Below the pieces are notes generated by a model. It made no database searches. It saw only the letters and a list, made by a program, of their open reading frames with translations, and was not told the origin of the DNA. Of a DNA stretch of 64,000 bases, positions 42,503-50,477 are shown piece by piece. The stretch is from Bacillota bacterium (GTDB lineage: Bacteria; Bacillota; Clostridia; Acetivibrionales; DSM-27016), in assembly GCA_023390115.1 (NCBI GenBank), contig JAEWDM010000022.1, positions 546,904 through 610,903 of the forward strand, given 5' to 3'. The translations under genes and the position numbers were made by a program. Each line of letters opens with the position of its first letter. Within the stretch, counting starts at the first letter, position 1.

Positions 42503-45373
42503 ATGCTTAAAGAGGCAGTGAAAAAAATTGTGGCTTTTATTATATTATTGACGGTTGCGGCAGTCATGCTTCCACCCTGTACCTTTACTTCGCACGGGGC
42601 CGGTGTTCGCCCCCCCGCCTCGGATATACCCTCGGGAACTCTAATTATAGGTACTCACCTTATTCATATAAAGGCACTGAACTCCGAGCTTCTGTCCATA
42701 GCCTCCGATAGCTCCTTAAGCGGCGCGCAGCAAAGCATATATTATAAATCGGAGTTTGCCGAAGGGGCGTGGTTCGACATTTCAAACGCCTCGGGCTTTT
42801 CGGAAATTTCACATGAGGGCACACCGGTAAAAAACTCCGTTATTGACGCCCTTACCCTGACCCATTGGACAAAGGAGGACGGCAAAACAATAGAGCTTGA
42901 TACGGGGAGGGTTGTGGACATACACAAAATCAATGACCCTGCGGATTTTTCAACCCTTTCTGAGCTGGCTGAGCTTAAAACCCGAAGGGAAATGCTTATA
43001 GAGGCGTTAAAAGAGGAAGCTACCAGTGAAAACCTCAAAAAGCTGCAGTCAATAGAGCGCGTTATTGCAGTGCCGTTTAATTCGCAGGAACTGCAAAGCA
43101 TCGCCGAAAAAATGGATGCCATTGAAAAATACATAAATTATCTGAAGGAAAGCAATGCCCGTGAGGACTGGATTAATAGCGTTATAGAGCTAAAAGGCGG
43201 GGTGAACAGCTCCAAAACGCTTCTTTGTTACCGGGAAGCAGGGGAAAGGCTTAACTCCGAAATAAGCTTTGCCGAGACAAAAATAACCGACGATGACGGT
43301 AAAAAAGCTGTCGCATCGGATCTTTCCTCCGCTTACTATTCCTGTCTGGATGCGGTGAACAAAAAAATATCCGAGCTTGAAGCAGGTCAACCGTCTGCTC
43401 AGGCCGCAGACTCACTGGGCAGGGAGAGAATAAAATATTCCGAGGCTGTGCTAAGGCACGCACTTGATTCAAGCTATGACAATGCAGATGCAAGCCTCCA
43501 AAAATACATGTCTGTCCAAAATATTTTAGAAGGGCTTAAGCTTGATATCCCTCTGGAGCTTTCAATATTAAAGCCTCTTTTAACCGTTGCTTCCGGGGAG
43601 CTGTTTTCGGTATGCTCAGCAGGGGTACCGGAGGACTACAGGGCAGCGGTAAATTCCCGAGAGCCCGGTGTTATTCTGACCTCTATAAAGGCAGAGCATA
43701 CCTCAGTGCTTTCATCTCTTATCTCCGATATCAAATCCATTACTGGGTATATAAAGGAAAGAGAGGGAGACGCTGCTTTACTGCAAGCCGATCTCTCCAC
43801 GGTTATGAAGGGCTGCTTGGATACCATACCCAAAATACCCCAGGATGATGCTTATGAAGACACCCTTGTGATTGTTAAGGAGCTTATAAGCTGGTTTAAT
43901 AAAGAGATTTCTCTTATAAGGGAGCAGGAAATAGGAAACGGCCTTTCAGCCGGACTTCAAGCTCTCGACGATAGAATCTCCGGTCTGACTGAGGATTATC
44001 TTTCGGCTCTCGACAGCCGTAATCTTTCTCTGGCCCAATCCATAAAGTCTGAAATAGACGGGCTTTCTGCCCGGAAATCCGATATGCATGAGTCTGCAAG
44101 CCAGGAGCAGGCAAAGCTGCTTGCGGAAAAGGAGGAGCTTGAGGCCCGGCTTGAGGAAGCTCTGAGCAATGGTAACAGCATACTCGCAGGAGAGCTTTTG
44201 GATAAGCTCTCGTCGGTAAATGCCTCGCTCAGCATCCGCAGCGATACCACAGACAAGATATCCTCCGCAATTAATGCCGCAATAAGTAATTTACTGGTTG
44301 AATTTGAGGAGCAGTTGAATGAAAACAGCTTTCCGGATGCCCTGTCTAAAATGAATGAAACCTCCGATATGCTAAAGGGCAATCCTTCCGCCTCCGTCAC
44401 CGCTCTCCCTCTTTTAAAGGCCGCTCTTTCAAAGGTGCAGAGTAAGCTGAGGGAAGCGGAGTCTGAGGGAAGATTAATAGATTATGACAACTTAAAAGCC
44501 ATTGAATTACTTATAAACTCCCTTTTAGAAGCAGCATCGGTTCCCGGCCCGCCTCAGAATATATCCAGGCTGACGGACTCTGTCTCCTCAAGCCTTGACA
44601 GCCTCCTGTCGGGAGTCGGAAATGATGCGGCTAAAGCTCTGGCTGCTTCACTTAAAAAGGATTTAAATGAGAATAAATTCACTGACGCACTGTCAAAGCT
44701 GCAGGATATTTCAAATGAGCTCGGTTCGCCCGCGTCCTCGTCTCTTGCAACGCTTATCCGGCAGTTGGAAGCCCTGATGGAAGCGGCCTCATCCTCTTCC
44801 CCACAGCAGCCGGGCAGTACAGACTCCTTGAAGAACACCCTGCTGTCAAAGCTTGACGGCCTGTTGTCAAAATCCGGTGCTGCTTCCGGCTCCTCCGGAC
44901 AGATGCTTTTAAAGATTCTTCTTCTGAACCGGCTTGGTAAGGATGCCGGATATTCCGAGCTTAAGGATTGGATTAAAAATATGCAGGACGATACCATGGT
45001 GCTTTTAAATTCCTCCGGCTATGATTACACCGCGGATGATTTTAAATTTATCGGGAAAACAGGCTACGTCAGTCTCAAGGAGCTGGCGGAAATTACCGGG
45101 CGAAGGTATGTATGGCGGAAGAGCACCGGGACGGCCTGCATAGCAAAGGGCAAATCCTCTATAGTGTTTAAAAACGGCAGTACTGAAATGGCTGTGGACG
45201 GAAAGGCAAAAAAGCTGCCCGCGAAGGCGGCTGCCTCACAAGGAGTCCTTTATGCCCCCATTTCTCCCGTAGTCCGGGAATTGGGCTATTCATGGATTGC
45301 AGCAGGAAAAAAGGGGAAGCCGCTCGTCTATCCTCAAGGCATGGACGAAACAGTCGAAAAGCTTTTTAAATAG
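42503..45373 (+). CDS. Exported coiled-coil protein with C-terminal copper-amine-oxidase-type stalk domain
   Basis: 956 residues from the ATG at 42503 (GGAGGGG five bases upstream). A signal peptide (KIVAFIILLTVAAVMLPP) is followed by a short beta region, then a very long helical, charged region (about 130-830, predicted coiled coil, rich in Ser/Glu/Leu). Near the end is a stalk domain (GYVSLKELAEITGRRYVWRK, APISPVVRELGYSW), as found in many clostridial cell-surface proteins. It and the TolC-like protein are probably an extracytoplasmic structure dedicated to this locus. Exact role is unknown. Confidence 0.75.
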   Translation: MLKEAVKKIVAFIILLTVAAVMLPPCTFTSHGAGVRPPASDIPSGTLIIGTHLIHIKALNSELLSIASDSSLSGAQQSIYYKSEFAEGAWFDISNASGFSEISHEGTPVKNSVIDALTLTHWTKEDGKTIELDTGRVVDIHKINDPADFSTLSELAELKTRREMLIEALKEEATSENLKKLQSIERVIAVPFNSQELQSIAEKMDAIEKYINYLKESNAREDWINSVIELKGGVNSSKTLLCYREAGERLNSEISFAETKITDDDGKKAVASDLSSAYYSCLDAVNKKISELEAGQPSAQAADSLGRERIKYSEAVLRHALDSSYDNADASLQKYMSVQNILEGLKLDIPLELSILKPLLTVASGELFSVCSAGVPEDYRAAVNSREPGVILTSIKAEHTSVLSSLISDIKSITGYIKEREGDAALLQADLSTVMKGCLDTIPKIPQDDAYEDTLVIVKELISWFNKEISLIREQEIGNGLSAGLQALDDRISGLTEDYLSALDSRNLSLAQSIKSEIDGLSARKSDMHESASQEQAKLLAEKEELEARLEEALSNGNSILAGELLDKLSSVNASLSIRSDTTDKISSAINAAISNLLVEFEEQLNENSFPDALSKMNETSDMLKGNPSASVTALPLLKAALSKVQSKLREAESEGRLIDYDNLKAIELLINSLLEAASVPGPPQNISRLTDSVSSSLDSLLSGVGNDAAKALAASLKKDLNENKFTDALSKLQDISNELGSPASSSLATLIRQLEALMEAASSSSPQQPGSTDSLKNTLLSKLDGLLSKSGAASGSSGQMLLKILLLNRLGKDAGYSELKDWIKNMQDDTMVLLNSSGYDYTADDFKFIGKTGYVSLKELAEITGRRYVWRKSTGTACIAKGKSSIVFKNGSTEMAVDGKAKKLPAKAAASQGVLYAPISPVVRELGYSWIAAGKKGKPLVYPQGMDETVEKLFK

Positions 45374-45398
45374 AAAATAAAAAGGGTGGTGTAAGCTT

Positions 45399-46001
45399 AT
45401 GGCAAATTACTCAATTATGGCGGATTTAGGAAACGGGATTGTGAAGCTCCTGCGCAAAGGCTTATGCCCGGAGCCGGTGCAGACCCCTGAGTCCATTCTG
45501 TTGTGCCCTTCCTTTGAAAAAGGAGATTATGTTCTGGGTGTACACCTTTATGACATTCAGGAGGATGGAGATTACCCCCGGCTTGAAATGATAAGCCTGA
45601 GCGAAAATGCAAGGCGTTTTCCGCCTATGGCTGTTACATTATTTTATATGCTGACTGTAAATTCTCAGGCGCATATATCATCAAGGTCAGTAGATGAACA
45701 GCGTATTTTGGGCAGGGTAATGCAGGTGCTTCATGACAATCCTGTGTTTGAAATCTCACATATACAGCCCGGTGCTGAGGTATCGGATGAGGTTATATCG
45801 CTGTCTCCCAATTTTTTATCCTTTGAGGATAAAAGCAGACTGTGGAGCAGCTCAGGGCAGGGAGGCACCTCAAGGCTTGCATTGTACTATAAGGCCGCCC
45901 CCGTTCTGATTGACTCAACACGGGTTTCACATCCAAGCCGCGTAAAGGAGATAGGCTTAAATATTCATGGAAAGGAGCTTGGAAATGGCTTGCCATATTA
46001 A
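45399..46001 (+). CDS. DUF4255 / Pvc16-like injection-system protein
   Basis: 200 residues. The N-terminal pattern MANYSIMADLGNGIVKLLRKGL, the central FPPMAVTLFYMLTVNS and RILGRVMQVLHDNPV are characteristic of DUF4255, the Pvc16 family of eCIS particles, which caps the distal end of the tube/sheath. Its presence strongly supports an eCIS rather than a type VI system. The end overlaps the next gene by 17 bases. Confidence 0.88.
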   Translation: MANYSIMADLGNGIVKLLRKGLCPEPVQTPESILLCPSFEKGDYVLGVHLYDIQEDGDYPRLEMISLSENARRFPPMAVTLFYMLTVNSQAHISSRSVDEQRILGRVMQVLHDNPVFEISHIQPGAEVSDEVISLSPNFLSFEDKSRLWSSSGQGGTSRLALYYKAAPVLIDSTRVSHPSRVKEIGLNIHGKELGNGLPY

Positions 46002-46791
46002 AATGCTTCGCTCTGTCAGCGCGGTTTTCAGGCTGATAGACGATTTCACAGGAAAGGTATTGAAGGACGCCTCCTTTTTCTTTTTAAGCAATGGAAAAAG
46101 AATTCCTCATATCAGAAAACCCGAGGGTTTTTTTGTACTTGCTGATATGGAAGAGTCACGGGATTTGAAAATTACAATCTGCTCTCCCTGTTACTGCAAT
46201 TATGTTATTCCGGGCCTTTCCTTCCCCACTGAAAACAAAAATATTATAACGGCAAGGCTGAAGCCGGGAGTAAATTACCCTGTCCGGCCGGGTGCTTCGG
46301 CATACAGCGTATGTTTTACCCACAGCGGCGGAAGGCCCGCCACAGGGCTCGCCATAGAGCTGTATGCGCCCTTTAAGGATGGAGCTGTCAAATTAAAAGT
46401 CATTCACAATTCAGACAATGGGGTATACGCCTCACTCTCAAATCCCTATGGCCTTGATTATACAGGCTTTACGCTGGCAGTCCCTTCTCCTGATAAAAGC
46501 GATCTGCCGCTTGTTTTCAGCCTTGCTTCCCGGAAGGACAGTACCAGCTTTAGGATTGACAGGCCGCTTCCCAAGCTGCCTGCTTCCGGTTGTACGGTTA
46601 AACGCGTTTACTCCTCCGTTTGCGATTCCGCCGGGCGTGCTCTAATCCCCGTGGATTACATAGCCGGCTCCGAAAACCCGGATGCCATGGAGGCTCAGCT
46701 TCATGCCTTTAACGGAGCGAACTCGTATTTTAGAGATATTTCTCTTTCACGGGGCTGTATAAAGCATTTTAATGAAGTTCTTGACTGGTAA
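45985..46791 (+). CDS. Unknown protein of the injection-system operon
   Basis: 268 residues from the ATG at 45985 (AAGGAG seven bases upstream), lying in the end of the DUF4255 gene. It has no signal peptide or membrane helix. The sequence looks like two beta-sandwich modules (RLIDDFTGKVLKDASFFFLSNGKRI resembles a carboxypeptidase-regulatory-like or transthyretin-like start). Such proteins occur beside DUF4255 genes in eCIS loci and may be part of the cap or a fibre; this is inference. I do not recognise a named family. Confidence 0.65.
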   Translation: MACHIKMLRSVSAVFRLIDDFTGKVLKDASFFFLSNGKRIPHIRKPEGFFVLADMEESRDLKITICSPCYCNYVIPGLSFPTENKNIITARLKPGVNYPVRPGASAYSVCFTHSGGRPATGLAIELYAPFKDGAVKLKVIHNSDNGVYASLSNPYGLDYTGFTLAVPSPDKSDLPLVFSLASRKDSTSFRIDRPLPKLPASGCTVKRVYSSVCDSAGRALIPVDYIAGSENPDAMEAQLHAFNGANSYFRDISLSRGCIKHFNEVLDW

Positions 46792-46837
46792 AACATAGCA
46801 TTACACAAGTAATGACATTTAAGGAGGGCTATATAAA

Positions 46838-47224
46838 ATGGGACTTTGTATTTGCGGGGGCGCCAATATGAAATGCACTTTCGGCGCAGCTCCGTCTGCT
46901 TTAATGGTGATGCCGGAGAATCAGACAATGACCTCTCAGCCCATTGCCACTATTATGGATAATAAGCCTATGGTAAATATTCTTCCCTTCGGCATGTGCA
47001 GCAGCATGTCAAACCCCGCCGTTGCCGCTGCAACAGCGGCGGCGCTGGGCGTGCTGACTCCCCAGCCCTGCATGCCGGTTACAACCGCGCCGTGGGCTCC
47101 GGGCTCTCCCACCGTAATGGTAGGGAACAAGCCGGCGCTCAACAATTCCTCAAAGCTTATGTGCGCATGGGGAGGGGTAATAGATTTCGCGTCACCGGGA
47201 CAAACCTCTATTCAGATACCTTAA
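46838..47224 (+). CDS. PAAR-like spike-tip protein (DUF4280)
   Basis: 128 residues. The start GLCICGGANMKCTFGAAPSAL and the later PTVMVGNKPALNNSSKLMCAWGGVIDF are the signature of DUF4280, a PAAR-like family that sharpens the tip of contractile-injection spikes. The conserved Cys residues (C4, C6, C13 and CAWGG) are present. It should sit on the gpV-like spike encoded at 60626-61417 although the two genes are in opposite operons. GGAGGG is well placed. The gene ends 15 bases before the convergent minus-strand gene; TTAACAGG...CCTGTTAA (47221-47266) could form a weak hairpin here. Confidence 0.9.
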   Translation: MGLCICGGANMKCTFGAAPSALMVMPENQTMTSQPIATIMDNKPMVNILPFGMCSSMSNPAVAAATAAALGVLTPQPCMPVTTAPWAPGSPTVMVGNKPALNNSSKLMCAWGGVIDFASPGQTSIQIP

Positions 47225-47239
47225 CAGGCCGGTAGAAAC

Positions 47240-48205
47240 TTATTCTCCAGCCCAATCTCCTGTTAAAGCAGCCTTACCGCTTTCACCACAGCCTGCTTTA
47301 TCATTTTCTGTTTCATCCTGTCCCTCATTCAAGCTCTCTCTCCATTTACCATATCCCGGCACATCTCCGGAGCACCCCAATGCCCTTATCCTGGCAAAAA
47401 ATCTGCCGTCGCTTAAGGGATTTGTGGCATACCTGTATTTCTGAAGCATAAGCCTTTTTATATAGTCCTTTTTTCTCACAAGCTGTGTCAGGGCCTCCAC
47501 CCTTGCCGCCAGCCTGCTTTCCCCTTTTCTAAGCTCCCCTGCGGTTTTATTCTGTCCCGCCCCCGCACCTTGCCTCTGTATTCCCGCAATCTCGCGCCTC
47601 ACCGCTTGAAGCTGCTCTTTTGCCACGGCAATCTTTTTTCTTTCCGGTGTATCGTCGGCATAGGGGCATGCCTGCTCCAGCATACCGCTTGCGCCATTCC
47701 CCTGCGTAAGCTTAAGTCTTGCGTCCGTCCATTTACGGCTCTGCTCGGCCTCAACAGAGACAGCCCCCTCCTTAAGTCCTCCGGCAAGAAATACGTCGGT
47801 ATCTTCCGTCCTCCTCTGCTTTTGTGCCGCCGCCCTGTTAAAAACGCGCATATCCCCTTTAAGCTCACCCGACTGGAATGGACTGGAGGAAATTACCGTA
47901 AAGGACGTCCTTCTGCCCTCAGCATCGGCTTTTATTTCCTGCCGTCCGAAGCGATCCGATAATTTCATAAGGGTTATTTCCTTTTTATGCGGGTTATCCT
48001 CTGGTAAGCGGTTTTTTTTATTACCGGTATGAGGAGTAAAAAAGCTTACAGGCTCCTCCATTCTCTTTCTCTGTCTCTCCTCATCTCTTCCGGCATCCAT
48101 TGAGCGGAATAGCTCATGGGCTCGCTTTCCTGGAATCCTTAAGTCCATTTCGGGGGTACACCCGCCCTTTGCCGGCTCTTGGTATCGTTTATAAATCCCT
48201 CCCAT
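47240..48205 (-). CDS. Unknown charged protein at the end of the minus-strand injection operon
   Basis: 321 residues from the ATG at 48205, which has GGGAGG 8 bases upstream; the frame is open to 48259 but lacks an SD there. The protein is rich in Arg, Lys, Glu and Gly with no membrane helix or signal peptide. The N-terminal half looks disordered; residues about 200-280 are helical (ERKKIAVAKEQLQAVRREIAGIQ, RLAARVEALTQLVRKKDYIKRLMLQKYRY). It is last in the operon, after the kinase-like cargo gene. It could be a cargo or cargo adaptor; no family is recognised. Confidence 0.6.
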   Translation of the reverse strand: MGGIYKRYQEPAKGGCTPEMDLRIPGKRAHELFRSMDAGRDEERQRKRMEEPVSFFTPHTGNKKNRLPEDNPHKKEITLMKLSDRFGRQEIKADAEGRRTSFTVISSSPFQSGELKGDMRVFNRAAAQKQRRTEDTDVFLAGGLKEGAVSVEAEQSRKWTDARLKLTQGNGASGMLEQACPYADDTPERKKIAVAKEQLQAVRREIAGIQRQGAGAGQNKTAGELRKGESRLAARVEALTQLVRKKDYIKRLMLQKYRYATNPLSDGRFFARIRALGCSGDVPGYGKWRESLNEGQDETENDKAGCGESGKAALTGDWAGE

Positions 48206-48292
48206 ATGCCGCGCCTCCCATTTATATCTTCTGCCCGCACGCTTTATAAAATTAAGCATTGTACCCGCTTATTCCATAACGTCAAGGCAGCC

Positions 48293-50257
48293 TCAAATCT
48301 CTTCGGGAGACATGCTTTCAAGCTTTTTACCCATTCTGTGCATAATTGCTTTCTTCATGCCGCCGCCAACAGGAGATTTGCCTATTGCCACACCGTCCAT
48401 ATACAGAATCCCGTCGTTTATATCCAATTCAAGAGCCGGGATGGTCCGGGCATCAAAGGCAGCCTTAATTACTTCCGTCAGCAGCTTCTTATCTATTTCC
48501 ATGCCTCCGCCCTTATCCCCCGTGTTGAACGCATACTTGCCATTATCCAAATCCTCACATATCATACAACATAGAGCATCAATTATAGCCTGCCTGCCCT
48601 TCAAATCTTCCCCTATATACTCATGCAGATCTCTTGCAAAAGCACTGGTGGCTACAGGAACAATTCTTACTCTGTCCACACCTGCAAGCACCTTGTCCCT
48701 GTATTCTGAAAATTTTTTATCTCCCCATTGGGCTTTAAGTTTGTTGAGCATAAAATTAAATCCTTCTTTATATTGTACATTGTATTTATTTTTATCTCCA
48801 CCCTGCTTAAATGCTTCCATTGACTTTTGAGGTAGTCCACCTTTCTTTTCAGGCTGTATATCAAACATTGCAACAGGCTCCCGGCTACCTATCGCGACCT
48901 CACAGCTTCTCAGCGCACCACTCAATCCCGTGCCTCCGAAATCGACAAACGCACACTCTGCGTCTATAATTACGGGTCCATGTTCAGTGGGCATTATATT
49001 ATCCTGATGCAGATCAGTTGCCCCCATAACGCTGCCTGCACACTGAAGCATCCCCATTTTAAAGTAATACTTCCCGGCCTCTTGCTGTGTAAAGCTCCCT
49101 TTTTTATTTACAAACTCCTCCGTGCTGTTCTTCGGATTTATTTCCATTACAGGAAGGGTAAAGTCAGGATTTTCCTCAGTTCCGTTTATCAACCCCAACA
49201 TTCCGCTCTTCCCTGTCAGGGCATTGTCCACCGCCATTGTTCTCGGCTTGTACACCCTTTTTTCGCCCGTCTCCTTATCGACAAGGAACAAGGCATGCTT
49301 CCCTCCCTGGTGGGGATCCGAACCGGTTGGCTCAATTTCATACCTTCCCTTGTGCCTTTCATATGCTTCTTTTACGAAGACCGTCATATTTTTCATGCGA
49401 TCCGCAAAGGCCCCTGTATAAGCCTTCGAGTTCTTTCCTTCCCCAACCTGATCTTGGTGGTTTAAAAGGCTCTTATTTACATTCACCAGAGCACCCTCCA
49501 CCACCTTGCCTATACCCTTAACGGTACAGCAGGCCTGCAGCCCGGACATACAGCCCAGAACAACCGTCCTCTGATCCCCGTCCAGAGCCTTCATTATCTC
49601 CGCAAGTGAAGTAAATTCCTTCTTCCCCCTGCTTATATCAAACAGCTTCTCGTCGGAAAACATCCCTGCCACATCCCCGGCCCCTTTTATACTGTCGCCG
49701 CCCCCCTTGCCAATCTGCGCCTGCATCATAGCCAATACGGAATTTATAACAGTATCGGGTCTGGATATACCGCCAGCACACTGAGCCTTTATCATAACCA
49801 ATGTCCGGTTGATTATCTCTCCCTGATCTTGTATGTTGGCATTGCTCAAAAACTTTATCATATCCAATACCGAGTTTATAATATTATGCGGCTCCGACGC
49901 TCCCATCATATTCCATAGTGATGAAGAAATACGGTATTTCTCCCCTATAGGGTTCACTATTTCCAGCAAGGCCGTCACAACCTCTTTTGTAACAGCTTCT
50001 TTACGGCATCCCCTCTCGGATGCCATTTTTATAATATCCTCTTCCGTAAAGGACTTTCTCTGTATCACACCCTCATCGCCCGTTAAATGCGTGAAGGATG
50101 CCGCCGAAATCCGGCGAGGCTTCGTTATGCCGCCGGCATTCAAGCCAGGGGGAGACTCTCTCCTTCTCTGAACCGCCGGAAGCGCCTCCTGTGGGGTACA
50201 GGCCCCCGCTTCTCCGGTGCATTTATCATGGGAGTGCTTTGAAATTTGTCCGTACAT
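48293..50257 (-). CDS. LanM-dehydratase/kinase-fold protein (DUF4135-like), putative injected cargo
   Basis: 654 residues from the ATG at 50257 (GGAGGG seven bases upstream). Residues 1-75 are disordered and contain two Q-R/K-R/K motifs (LPAVQRRR near 33 and VIQRKSFT near 66), as in proteins carried by eCIS. The C-terminal half resembles the dehydratase/kinase domain of LanM lanthionine synthetases: SDPHQGGKHALFLV and KRVYKPRTMAVD near 315-340, DLHQDNIMP near 414 (catalytic loop) and VIIDAECAF near 430 (metal-binding Asp). The cyclase (LanC) domain is absent and no modified peptide gene is evident. It may phosphorylate a target-cell molecule. Fold assignment is fairly sure, role is inference. 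Confidence 0.72.
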   Translation of the reverse strand: MYGQISKHSHDKCTGEAGACTPQEALPAVQRRRESPPGLNAGGITKPRRISAASFTHLTGDEGVIQRKSFTEEDIIKMASERGCRKEAVTKEVVTALLEIVNPIGEKYRISSSLWNMMGASEPHNIINSVLDMIKFLSNANIQDQGEIINRTLVMIKAQCAGGISRPDTVINSVLAMMQAQIGKGGGDSIKGAGDVAGMFSDEKLFDISRGKKEFTSLAEIMKALDGDQRTVVLGCMSGLQACCTVKGIGKVVEGALVNVNKSLLNHQDQVGEGKNSKAYTGAFADRMKNMTVFVKEAYERHKGRYEIEPTGSDPHQGGKHALFLVDKETGEKRVYKPRTMAVDNALTGKSGMLGLINGTEENPDFTLPVMEINPKNSTEEFVNKKGSFTQQEAGKYYFKMGMLQCAGSVMGATDLHQDNIMPTEHGPVIIDAECAFVDFGGTGLSGALRSCEVAIGSREPVAMFDIQPEKKGGLPQKSMEAFKQGGDKNKYNVQYKEGFNFMLNKLKAQWGDKKFSEYRDKVLAGVDRVRIVPVATSAFARDLHEYIGEDLKGRQAIIDALCCMICEDLDNGKYAFNTGDKGGGMEIDKKLLTEVIKAAFDARTIPALELDINDGILYMDGVAIGKSPVGGGMKKAIMHRMGKKLESMSPEEI

Positions 50258-50334
50258 ATTTTTACCCTCCATTCATCCGGGCAACGGGACGGCATGGCAT
50301 GTGAGAACTCCAAAATTGCAGTTCGCTGCCGCTA

Positions 50335-50383
50335 CGGCAGCATGGGGTACGGTTCCTCTGCTTTCCTTTCAGTCCTCCGCTGC
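50335..50383. repeat. Partial copy of a dispersed palindromic element
   Basis: These 49 bases (CGGCAGCATGGGGTACGG...CTCCGCTGC) are almost identical to the left two thirds of the element at 63610-63693; the right arm is missing. An additional hairpin GCTGCCG-cta-CGGCAGC overlaps its left end (50325-50341). It lies in the 220-base spacer between the AAA+ gene and the kinase-like gene. The spacer also contains a short degenerate reading frame described in the findings. Confidence 0.7.
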
Positions 50384-50477
50384 CTTTTTTACCAGCTCTA
50401 AGAATTCGGATATAGTTTTCACACAGTCTAATGCTCCCCTGTTCCCCGCAAATTCTGCAGGCTATATACCCCATGCT

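Noticed and set aside
48293..50257. Complete lanthipeptide synthetase LanM
   Set aside because: The protein is about 650 residues and has no LanC-type zinc motifs; only the kinase-like dehydratase half is recognisable.
50262..50474. A 70-codon open frame between the AAA+ and kinase-like genes
   Set aside because: It has a poor SD, an irregular composition, and runs through the palindromic element; another frame looks more protein-like, so it was not called as a gene.
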